A stretch of 64,000 nucleotides of DNA, from contig NC_077230.1 in the NCBI RefSeq assembly GCF_027887165.1, positions 22,119,200 to 22,183,199 on the forward strand, read 5' to 3'. Shown piece after piece: positions 38,281 through 48,200 of the stretch. Each line of letters begins with the position of its first letter. The stretch's first letter is position 1. A program made the translations under genes and the position numbers. This stretch comes from Monodelphis domestica (lineage: Eukaryota; Chordata; Mammalia; Didelphimorphia; Didelphidae). A model generated the notes under the pieces. That model was given only the letters and a program-made list of their open reading frames with translations. It was not told the DNA's origin and made no database searches.

Positions 38281-38959
38281 TGGAGCTTGAGATTCCCTGC
38301 TCTCTGAAGATTTTGATGGGATTAAGTCCAGCTAGGTTGGTCTGAATATGCCCTGAGGCCAAATCCTCCTGGAAGGGGGGAGCAATATGGAGGGTCTCCA
38401 TTGCTGCAACTAGACTGCCTGCTCTGAATTCCTTCTCTTACTGCTTCCCTACCACCTGTGTTTGATGCTCTGAGTCTGGCACAGCTTTGTCCGTAAGGTA
38501 GTCCCTCCAGACCAGCACCCTTGCCTGCCCAGAGGTTCCAGCTGCCGCTGAATGCTTCAAGCTCTAGGTGGGGAAGGGGTCCTGGGATCTTCCTTCTTCC
38601 TTCCCCTTAAGCTCGAGTGTTCTCAAATTCAGGCTTTTGGGGGCGTACCTTTTAAGTTGAGTCCAGCAGGAAGGTTCCTTGGCCCTGCCTTGTTGTTAGG
38701 TTTGATTTTCAGTCCCCTAGGAGCATTTAGTTTGTAATTGGTAAGGAAGGGTTTTCAGAGGTCTGAACTTTCACTGCCTGTATGCCACCATCTTCCAGAA
38801 AGTCAAGACCAACTCTTTCTAAGAAGAGGCCAGGAATCTTTACCAAATGTCAAATAACTGCCACTCATAGGGCAGGCAAGTCAGACTAGCTGAGGCAGCA
38901 AGGCATTCTGAGGGAAGTGAAATGTGTGAAATGAAAAACGAATCTGTCCAATAATTGCC

Positions 38960-39720
38960 ATCATCCATTTTGTCTTCTTTGCCAATCTGATGGGTATGAA
39001 ATGGAAACTCAAAATTATTTTCCCTTATTATTAATGATTTGGAGCATTTTTATATGGTTGTTTATAACTTGTTTTTCTTCTTTTGAGAACTATCTTTTCA
39101 GATTCTTTGACAACCTACTATAGAATGGTTTTTACACATTTAAAATGTTTATATATTTAAATCAGTTCCCTATATATTTTGGATATTAGACTTCAGCAGA
39201 GCAATGTCAGTTAAGTATTTCCCTTTTGCTTTTTAATTACATTGATTTTGTTTGTGTAAACGCTTTCCAATTTTATGCAATCAAAATTGCTTATATTGTC
39301 TCCCATAATCCTCTCTCCTGGTTTGGTCAAGAGGTCTTTTCCTATCTATTGCTGTGAAAGGTATCTTCTTTTTTTCTGTTCTAATTTGTTCATGATGTGG
39401 TCTTATATGTCTAGGTCATGTATACATTTGGAACTTATTCTGTTTATTGGAACAGTTTGCTTCTAGACCTTGTGAACCTAATCTAATTGATCAACTTTTC
39501 TAATTTTTAAGTAGTGTATAATTTGAGATCTGCCCCCACTTTTCTTTCCTTAAAATTTTTTTTCATTATTTCCTGTCAAGTTCTTGACCTTTTGTTCTTC
39601 CAGATGATTTTGTTGGTTTTTTTTTTTCCCTCTTCTATTTCTCTAATGTAACTCCTTGACAATTTGAGTGGCATGGCACTGAATAACTAAATTAACTTAA
39701 CTAGTATGCCTCTTCTTCCA
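38960..39720 (-). mobile_element. Old L1 fragment, antisense
   Basis: Matches the ORF2 region of the 31.9-38.8 kb L1 (ccaatctgatgggtatgaaatg, then the ttttatgcaatcaaaattg part), more diverged and so older. Confidence 0.65.
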
Positions 39721-40119
39721 CAAAGATGCCAAAACCTTACAATCTCTGTAGTTCTGACATCTTTCCTTTTAAACAAATTTCTTGGGGCATAAACAAATCT
39801 CTCATATAATGCCTTTAATTAATTCAAGGAAGTATATCAACCCAGTTCACACAGGTTCTGGTTGATTGGTTCAACCAAGAAGTGTTTTTACCTAACAAAA
39901 GTAATTACTTAAAAGTAATATTTAATTATTTATTAAAGTAATTACTTAAAAGGATGATTCTTAAAGAAATGGATAGAAGAATTAGTGAATACCATCCTTT
40001 CAATGAAATCTATTAGGTTGAATTTTTAATCTCTATGTGTTAAGTCTTCCATCATGACAAAGAATGTCAAAATATGTTTGTCCTTTTACAAATTTAAGTG
40101 TCAGTAGGATTATCATTTG

Positions 40120-40460
40120 GATCTGCATTCATATGCAGATATGCTTCACTTTTTACTGGCTGACCCCAAGCCTGGAATTATCTTCCTCCTCATTTGTACT
40201 TCCTCTATTTCCTTCAAATCCCAGTAAAAATGCCCACTACAAGAAGCCTTTCACTCCCTTCATTCTAGTGCCCTTCCTCTATTGATTATATTCAATTTAT
40301 TCTGTATGTATCTTTTTAGCACAGTAGTTTTCCTGTTGTTTCTGGACTTGAGAGCTCCTTGAGGGAAGGGACTGAATTTTCCTTTCTTTGAATTCCAGGT
40401 TTAGCACAGTGCCTGGCACATGGGCAGATAATTAGTAAATGCTTGTTAATTGACTTGCCA
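40120..40460 (+). repeat. L2-type LINE 3' end
   Basis: Sense copy with cacagtgcctggcacatggg and taaatgcttgttaattga at its end. Confidence 0.6.
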
Positions 40461-40496
40461 GCTTTCCAAGAAGGCGGGTCTTTCTTCTTGCTCAGT

Positions 40497-41065
40497 CAGC
40501 AGTTCTTAACCATTTTCTGTGTTATAAACTCCTCTGGCAATCCAGTGAAGCCTATGAACCCTTTCTCAGAGTAATATTTTTAAATGCATAAAATAAAATA
40601 CATACAAAGGAAAGCAATTATACTTAAATCACATTACAAAAATTGTTTTAAATCATGTACTTCTTTGGAAGTCTGGTGAAGCCTATAGATCATTTCTCTG
40701 AAAAAATATTTTTAAATACAATAAATCAAAATACATGGAATTACAAAGGAAACCAATTACACTAAAATTACATTTTAAAAATTAATGGACTCCTTTGGCA
40801 GTTTGGTGAAGCCTACAGATCCCTCTCTGAATAACGTTTTTAAATGTATAAAATCAAATACAAAGGAAACGAATTATACTGAAATAATATTAAATATATA
40901 TTTTTAAATTCATGGACCACCCCTCCCCCCAAGTCTGGTGAAGCCTACCTTTGAATAACGTTCATAAATGCATAAAATCAAATACATAAGATTACAAAGG
41001 GAATCAATTAAATAATTTAATTTGAAATGTGTTCACGGATTCCAGGTTAAGAACCCCTGTTCTAC
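40497..41065. mobile_element. DNA-transposon fossil with four internal repeat units
   Basis: The ends are cagcagttcttaacc and, reversed, acaggggttcttaacc (41045-41062), fitting hAT-like termini. Inside, a unit of about 130-140 bp (tggtgaagcct, then tttttaaatgcataaaat, then acaaaggaaa.caatta) occurs four times at about 40540, 40675, 40803 and 40935. No transposase is left. Confidence 0.65.
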
Positions 41066-41659
41066 CGGCTGTCTAGACACTCCAGGTCTTTATTTAACAA
41101 TAACAATGTTATTGAGATTTAAGTGGACAGAGGATTTCGTTTTCTAATGTTTCCTCTGGGGAGGAAAGGCAATGATGGTAATTCCGCAGACTTCATCTCC
41201 AAAGCCCCCAGCGGGTGACAATCAGAGACGGGGGTCAAAAGTGGTAAGCAAAGCATGTCGTGGAGAGGGAGGCCGCGGGGCATCCAGGAACCAGTCTCCA
41301 GAAGAGAGGAGCAGAGCTGGCATTGGCGTAGGAGCAGCATCTTCAGACTGCACCTATGCATCCTCCACCTCTAGTCGTCAGGAAGAATAAGAGGGGGAGG
41401 GAGAGGGAGAGGGAGAACGCGAAGGATGGGGCACTGCGCACTTCGTCTCCTTCTGGTTATAAGCCCAGCTCCCCGCCCCACGCAAAGGGCGCTAGCCGAA
41501 CTGCCGCAACCCGGGAACAGCAGCCTCGCCGCCTGCCAGACTTCCCCTCCCTTCCAGTGCGAACTCCACAGTCCAAGCCCCACCCCCCGGACGCCAACAA
41601 GGGGCGGACCAAGAGGCAGACAAGTACAGGTTGCTGTCGGAAGTCCCCCACAAGTTCCC

Positions 41660-41715
41660 CTTCCGCTCTATAAACCACTTCCGGTTTGGTTCGCCAACAT
41701 GGAGGCTGAGGCCTC
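41660..41715 (+). promoter_or_regulatory. MED14: MED14 core promoter: TATA-like, ETS and YY1-type sites
   Basis: TATAAA lies at 41669-41674, ACTTCCGG (ETS/GABP type) at 41677-41684 and gccaacatggaggc (YY1 type, close to AAnATGGCGGC) from about 41694. A start about 28 bases after the TATA-like box would fall in the YY1-type site, a common arrangement at housekeeping promoters. The transcription start is inferred, not seen. Confidence 0.6.
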
Positions 41716-41734
41716 TTGGGCGAACGGCTTCTGA
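41699..41734 (+). other. Candidate upstream ORF 1 (11 codons)
   Basis: An ATG inside the YY1-type motif opens an 11-residue frame (MEAEASWANGF) ending at TGA 41732. It counts as an upstream ORF only if transcription starts before 41699; the TATA-like box suggests the start lies right at this point. Confidence 0.3.
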
Positions 41735-41812
41735 TCGGCGGCGGTGCAACTTTCTTTTCCCCGCCTTCTTTTCCCCCCACCCCGTCCCCTTTCCGGCACT
41801 AGGGCTCGCTGA

Positions 41813-41872
41813 ATGGGGTCGGGGCTCCGCGCCGTTCTCCCCGGTCCCCGTTTGGTTGTGGTGCAACGTTAG
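41813..41872 (+). other. Candidate upstream ORF 2 (19 codons)
   Basis: An ATG at 41813 opens a 19-residue frame ending at TAG 41870, ahead of the main start at 42050 and not overlapping it. If in the mature 5' UTR it could modestly lower MED14 translation. No peptide function is implied. Confidence 0.4.
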
Positions 41873-41933
41873 GTAGAGGCGGGCGACAGGCCGAGCCGAG
41901 GCGGCTGCGGCTGCGCTAGCCCCGGGTTCCGAG

Positions 41934-41961
41934 CGGCGGCGGCGGCGGCGGCGGCGGCGGC
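41934..41961 (+). repeat. (CGG)9 repeat in MED14 5' UTR
   Basis: There are nine uninterrupted CGG units plus a C, about 90 bases ahead of the start codon, flanked by other GC-rich sequence. Confidence 0.9.
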
Positions 41962-42049
41962 AGGCGGGGGAGGGAGGCGGGTCTCCCAAGCTGCGTTCTA
42001 CGGCGCCGCTGCGGGTGAGCCGCCCCCGCGCCTCCCCCCTCGAGCTGCC

Positions 42050-42261
42050 ATGGCCCCGGTGCAGCTGGAAAGTCACCAGCTGGTCCCGCCTGGAGGCGGC
42101 GGCAGCGGCGGGGGCCCCGCGTCCGCTCCCGCGCCTCCCCCACCGGGGGCCGCCGTAGCTGCGGCGGCTGCGGCAGCAGCCAGCCCGGGCTACCGGCTCA
42201 GCACCCTCATCGAATTCCTGCTCCACCGGGCCTACGCGGAGCTCATGGTGCTGACAGACCT
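42050..42261 (+). CDS. MED14: MED14 coding exon 1
   Basis: This exon encodes residues 1-70 plus two bases of codon 71. It starts [10 protein letters not shown] and carries Gly-rich, Pro-rich and Ala-rich runs, which reflect the GC-rich CpG island, followed by conserved sequence [20 protein letters not shown]. The donor is gtaagt at 42262 and the exon ends in phase 2. The 5' UTR lies upstream inside the CpG island. Intron 1 is about 5.7 kb. Confidence 0.96.
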
Positions 42262-45200
42262 GTAAGTGCCCCTTTTCCTCGTCCCCCTGTTGTGATACTT
42301 GGGCTAGAGCATCCGAGGTAGCCCCAGCGTTTATGCACGCATGGGTTTTTCAGGACCATCACGTTGGGATTTTTCATAGGATACAGCTGAAGCATCTTAA
42401 ATAGGTGTTTTATTATAGTTGTAGAGAAGCTTGCTCTGAAGTCGTTTTACCCCCACTCCCTTCACAACCCCATAGCCAAGCGCCCCTTGGTCTGTCAAAG
42501 GGGCTAGCCTGTCATCTGCCTGGGATGCTCAGGTACATGCAACAAGGTTAGAAATAGGTGTCGTGGTGGTAGGGGGAGGCTTTCTGACTTTTTCCTTTTT
42601 TCTTTTAATTAGTTTTAAATTCAGGTAATAAGTATGTTCTTTTACGTACAGTAGCAGTATTTGGTTATTAAACTTAGAAGATTTATTGGTGGAAGGGACT
42701 TTGGAGGTAGGTCATTCAATCCAATCCCTCCTTTTTCTCTCTGGGAAGCTCAGATACATATGATTTTCTTTCAGCACCCAAGCTGGGAGAATGGGGCTTC
42801 CTTTCTTTTTCTTTCTTTTTTTTTTGAAGTGAGCTTTAAGTTCAGGTAATAAGTATGTTCGTTTACTTGGTGTAGCAGTAAATTATTCAACTTTGAGCTT
42901 CATAGATTTACAGCTGGAAGGGACTTTGGAGGCAGGTTATCTCTTTTACAAAGGAGAAATCTGACACTCATTTAAAAGTTAACAGGGGCCTTTAGAAGTA
43001 AAATGACTTGCCCAGGACACCACATCTAGTAAGAGTCTGAGGCTGGATTTGAACACATTCCTTCTTGACTGTCCAGGTCCATTTCTGAGCAAGTACTTGT
43101 CTGAACTGTACTATGTAAAGAGGTTTGGGGAAAACTTTTTTTTTTTTAACTTTGAGAAGGTTCTTGAAGTTTTCCTAGGTTAGTAGAAGTAAAAGGTGTT
43201 AATATTTCACATACTGCAATTTTATAAAGTAGGGAGCTTAAAGTCACCCAACTAATTAAAAAGTAATTTATACTATAATTTGGGAGATACAAACAGATTT
43301 CAAAATCGTTGTGTTTTTTCTCTACAGTAAAATTCATCCCTGTAGGACAGATTTTTAAAGCTTGATTTTACATTTGGAGAAATCAACCACATTTTATGTA
43401 TCTCTAAATTCCTGTAAGGGTTCATGCATGACTCTCTTGTGGATGAGTGGATTATGAATTTTATTCCATGAGGCATGTGTAGGAATTCCTTGAAAGTAAG
43501 CGTTGAAATTTCTGATCAGCATAGTCCTTATTGACTTAACCAGAGGAGAATGGCCAGGATTTAGAACAGATGTTACTTTTTAGATGCCTTACAGGATAAA
43601 GTGGTTATATTCTTGCTTCTGTCTGACATATTAAGGCCTTCGGCAAAATTATAAAGTAAAAAGTCTTGTTTTCCTGTCTTTTCTTTAACCTTTGTTCTCC
43701 TTTTTCCCTTAAACATTTTTTTAATTGACTGTTCAATCATACTTTATTGAGTATTCATCTTTCTTTCTGTTACCTTTACCACCATCTACATTTTATCTGT
43801 TTTATCAAATCAGGTAACATACTGGGTTCTGGGAAGTCAAAGTTACCTGACATGTATGGACCCTGGGGAAGTTATGTTACTTCCCAGATATCTTTTCCCA
43901 GATTGTAGTGAAATTACAGATCTAGACTGAAAAAAGAATCTCAAATTGTGGAATGAAAAGTTTTGCCTCATATAAAGAAATTTTAGGTATCTGTCATCCA
44001 GTTATATAATCTATTCATAAGGCCATTTCTAAATATCAGACTAATATAGAACTTTTAAAGTGTATGGATTTGGGATAAAGGGTCAGAAGGGATTGTTCAT
44101 AGGCTTCATCTGAGGAAGAGAACAGTGAATGAATTTGGTAGATCTGCTGACACAAGAATGTATCTTCATCTTGTATAGTAGAAAGAACATTGAATTTGGA
44201 ATCAGAAGACCTTTGTTTGAATCCCAGTTTAGTTTTGTTTACTACTTATGTGACCTTTGGCAAGTCACTTAACTTCTTTGGGCTTCAATGTTTTCATCTA
44301 TAAAATGGTTTCTTTTGTACATTTGAGCCCTGAAGCTGCTTAAGTCACTGATTTGACTTTCTGGACTCTTTCCTTTCCTTATCTTCTTGCCAGAGCCCTT
44401 CTGAACTCTTCCTTTTCTCTACATATCCTTCATAATCACATTTAAATGTTTCAACAGATCTGTGATGTCAGTATAGTCTTTCTCCTAACATAAATTGCAT
44501 TTACTCCTTATCATGGCAGATGGCTCTGTAAATTGTATGACTGAAAGACATTACCTGTTGGCCAATCTTCTGGTGATAAGTTCTCCACATTTAATTAGGT
44601 TAGTCCTAAAAAGAAAATTTCTCACTTGGCTCTGCTTGAGCTTCATAGAACCTGCCAGAGCTTTTGCTCAGCCAGTGTAGTTGTTAAGGACCCAGAGATG
44701 GCACCATAGTACATAAAACTTGGAGTGGCCTTTGTTAGAAGAATTAATTATATACTATCAATAAATGATCTCATTTGATTCTCAAAACATCCTGTGATCC
44801 AGACCTGCCAAATATTCTCTATTTAATAGATTTAACTCTTAAGCCTTAGATAGGTTAAGTGACTTGTGTAAAGCCATATGGATAGTCAGTAGTATAGTCA
44901 GAACTTAAACCCATGTCTTTTAACTTAAACACAGAGAATTTGAGTTAGAAGGACCTTAGAAGTTGTCTAATCTAGTATCTGCCTAAACAGAATTCTCCAT
45001 AATATCTCTCAAAAGTGGCTATGCCGTTCCCACTTAAAGATGTTCAGCAATAGGTAACCTACTATTTTCAAGACTCTTAATTATTAGGAAAATTTTCTTT
45101 AAATTCTGCTAAAATCTGCCCTTGCAGCCTCTCTCTACTGGTTACTGTGTAATTCTGTCTTCTGGGGAAAGGCAGAATGTCTAATCTTTTCCAAATGATA

Positions 45201-48200
45201 ATTCTTAAACTTTGATACCTAGCATATGTCACTTACCCTTCTTTAAATTAAACCTCCCTATTTTTTGAACTGTTTTGATCCTCATTTTTAGTTTCTTTTC
45301 CCTCACTGTTGTGATTACCCCCTTCTTATGAACTCCACATTGTTAATGTACTTCCTAAAATGACTGGACACAGTTCTCCATATGTGATCTGACCAGGGCA
45401 AAATATGATCATTACTTTATTCTAGACAATAAGCCCATCTTAATAGAGCCTAAGATTATGTCAGTAGAAACCTGACTTCCTCTGGAAGACTCCACATCCT
45501 TGACCACTCTTTCCTTGTACCAAAGTTCTGTCACACAAAGGATTCAGGAATAATTTTTATTCTCTTGTTCCTCAATATTACTTCCAAACTGTTCTCTCTG
45601 CCCTTATCTTTCAGTTGCCTCTCCCTGTTTTTTAGGTGTTCATTTCACCTTTTCTTATCTGATCTAAATTTTGGTCAAAGCCATCTACTAAGAGTTTATT
45701 ATGGGGGCGGCAGGGTAGCTCAGTGGATTGAGAGCCAGGCCTAGAGATGGGAGGTCCTGGGTTCAAATTTGACCTCAGACACTTCCCAGCTGTGTGGCCC
45801 TGGGCAAGTCACTTGACCCCCATTGCCTAGCCCTTACCACTCTTCTGCCTTGGAACCAATACACAGTATTGATTCCAAGATGGAAGGTGAGGTTAAAAAA
45901 AAAAAGTTTATATTACCCCTCCTTTCTCAAGTAATTCAGAACCTGGTTCTCAATTTTCTTCATGCTAACCCCTGTCCTCACACTCAGGGATTATAGCATA
46001 AGAAACTACAGATGTTCCTTAAAATACTTTGGCCTCCCAGTTCACCAATTTCTTCAACTCTTATAATCTTACTATAAGTTTACTATACCACAGTCATCCT
46101 AGCTCTCATCTAATCCATAATTATTCTATTGGCTAGAATTTTGAAATTTACTTCTCTGATCGTAATAATTCTTGTTCCATCTGTCCCATCTTACTCTTCC
46201 TAAAACCTAATCTTGGATCTCAACATGACCTCCAGCCTCTCATTCTGCCTTTTCTTCCAGTCACTTTAACTTTGACCTTACATTTTTTCCTTCACAGTCT
46301 AGATAACCATTTTAATTGTGTGCTGCCTACTACTTTTGAATTCCTTTCCCTTTTGCTCTGCCTCCACTTATATCTTTTCTAAACCCAATCTTCTCTTGTG
46401 CTGCTGGATGCCACCAGAGGAAATTCATATCATCTCCTACAATTTTATGTTATCTAGTTCCACCTGGACTCTTGGTCTTTCTTATTCTTCCCTGAGTATA
46501 TCTTGCAGAGGCTATTCCAAACTTTCTTTTCTCTGCTTAAGCTCCTCATACCCTCCCTTCTTCCCACTCTACCTCAGCAGGAGACCTTATCACCTACTTT
46601 ACTGAGAAAATCAAGACCATCTCTCTCCCTCTTTTTTGAAAATAACCTTATACCATTTACCTACCCCCAGGTCTATGGAACCCTGCCTGTGTTTCATGAT
46701 TAAAACACATAATGATTTAGAGTGTCTCATAACCATCAATTCTTTCAGTGCTAAGATGGAATTCAACCTAGTCTGATGACTCTTTGAGGGTAGCTCAATG
46801 GTCCCTAACTAGCTCAATCCCCATCTACTGGGTCATATTGCTTCTCATCTCACCTTAAGACTCCACTGTCTGGAACTTCGAACTCATTTTTTCTATGTAC
46901 CTGGCTCTTCCTGTATCACCATTTTCTAGTTCTTCCCCATCTCATTCTTGCAATGTGGTAAACATTGAGTAATTCTGGGACAGAACATCCCACAACCATG
47001 AAGCATTGAAATTCTATTTCCCTCAGCCTTTGGGCACCTAGGACTTTCTGGAATGTGTGCATGTGGTAGGTGAGCAGTTAAACAGTATAGAGTATTGAGA
47101 CATGCTAGTCTGAGTCTATCAGATGAGTGACCAAGTATGTTTGGAAATACCAGAGAGTCTCAATCCTAGAAATTGCGGAGAAGGGAATAGTAAAGAGTGA
47201 AAGAAATCTATTATTGGATCATCAAATGCAAGATTTAGATTGCCTGTGGCTTTATCAGATAGGGATTAAACTATACATGAGGTAGAAAGGGGCAACCCTT
47301 GCTGATTATAAATACTAGAGAGCTACCAAGAAAAGCTTACCAAGTTTTATTTGTGTATAAATAGTTCTAATTACAGTAATTTGTCAGTTGCTTTATGACT
47401 AATCACTATGGAATTAAATTGTTTTGCAACTATGTATTATTGATTGTCTGCCTCTAATTTTATTACAAGAATAAAGTATATTAGAAGAATAAAATTTAAG
47501 CCTTTCTCCTTTTGTACATGAGGTTTAAAATAATCTGTTCACAAAATGAATCTATTCAAAAGTTTTGGAAAATTAGAGATACCAAAACCTTTTCCCAATG
47601 AGTATATTTGTAGTTCCCTTGATGAGGTTAGTTCTTGTTCGTATGGGCCTCTGGTTTCTGAACCTATGAGCCACTTTGGTGTTAAAAGAAATGTCATGTT
47701 TAGTAGAACTTGTACCACAATGCCTGGCACACAATAGGTGTGTTTAGAAAATGCCTCTTAATTGATTAGCATAAGATTGGTATATATTTTTACTTGGTTT
47801 CATACTTTTAAAAATACTTTTATTGTTTGCAGTTTTATGTCTTTAAAAATAAAAACAGTTACTAGCAAAATTGAATTTTGTAGTCTATAATGATAGATAG
47901 TATATTGATTTTTTTAAACTAACAATAATAGTATGCAATGCTACAATTAAAATAGTGTAATGTTTTTATTCATATTCTATATATAACTAAGATTTTTTTT
48001 TCCCCCTTAGACTGCCAAGGAAGTCGGATGTGGAAAGGTGAGTTTTAAAGCTATCCTTATCTATATCTTAGCTTAAATTTACCTAGGAATTTGTAGGAAT
48101 ATGTTATATGAAGAGGAAACCTCAGAAGATGAAACTACTAGGTTCTAATGTACTTGGTATAGGTTTAGAACTTTCACTTTTAACAAATATTTATTGAGTA

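Larger units (their letters stand above)
31900..38810 (-). mobile_element. Near full-length L1 retrotransposon, antisense, inactive
   Basis: Read on the minus strand, the 5' end lies at about 38805 (tggaagatggtggcatacag), then a GC-richer 5' UTR and ORF1 pieces (about 37890-36970, including the RNA-binding segment RRDNLRIIGLPE at 37510-37570). ORF2 follows: endonuclease (36175-35831, with NMYAPN and DLN), reverse transcriptase region (about 35314-34052, with FADDMMVYL at about 34250) and C-terminal region (32928-31990). Many stops and frameshifts split ORF2. Two later insertions interrupt it (32950-33275 and 33859-34070). The 3' UTR limit is uncertain and no poly(T) is clear. Confidence 0.9.
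41165..42300. promoter_or_regulatory. MED14: CpG island covering MED14 promoter, 5' UTR and exon 1
   Basis: CpG dinucleotides, rare in the rest of the window, become dense here, with GC-rich runs on both strands. This fits an unmethylated housekeeping promoter. The open frames seen on both strands (such as 41492-42226 on the minus strand) are by-products of the GC richness. Confidence 0.9.
42262..48010 (+). other. MED14: MED14 intron 1
   Basis: A 5.7-kb intron. It holds a diverged 222-bp-period duplication (42605-42950), MIR-type SINEs (44165-44330 and 44735-44930), an intact-looking marsupial SINE (45703-45904) and CR1/L2-type LINE debris (about 46140-46960). I see nothing identifiable in 43065-44160, 44935-45690 or 46965-48000 beyond AT-rich intron sequence; 45100-45420 resembles an old interspersed repeat that I cannot name. 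Confidence 0.85.

Noticed and set aside
41492..42226. 244-aa minus-strand frame opposite MED14 exon 1
   Set aside because: It lies wholly in the CpG island, is Arg/Gly/Ala-rich and runs against the exon; GC-rich DNA is poor in stops. An antisense non-coding RNA from this promoter is possible, but nothing here supports a protein.
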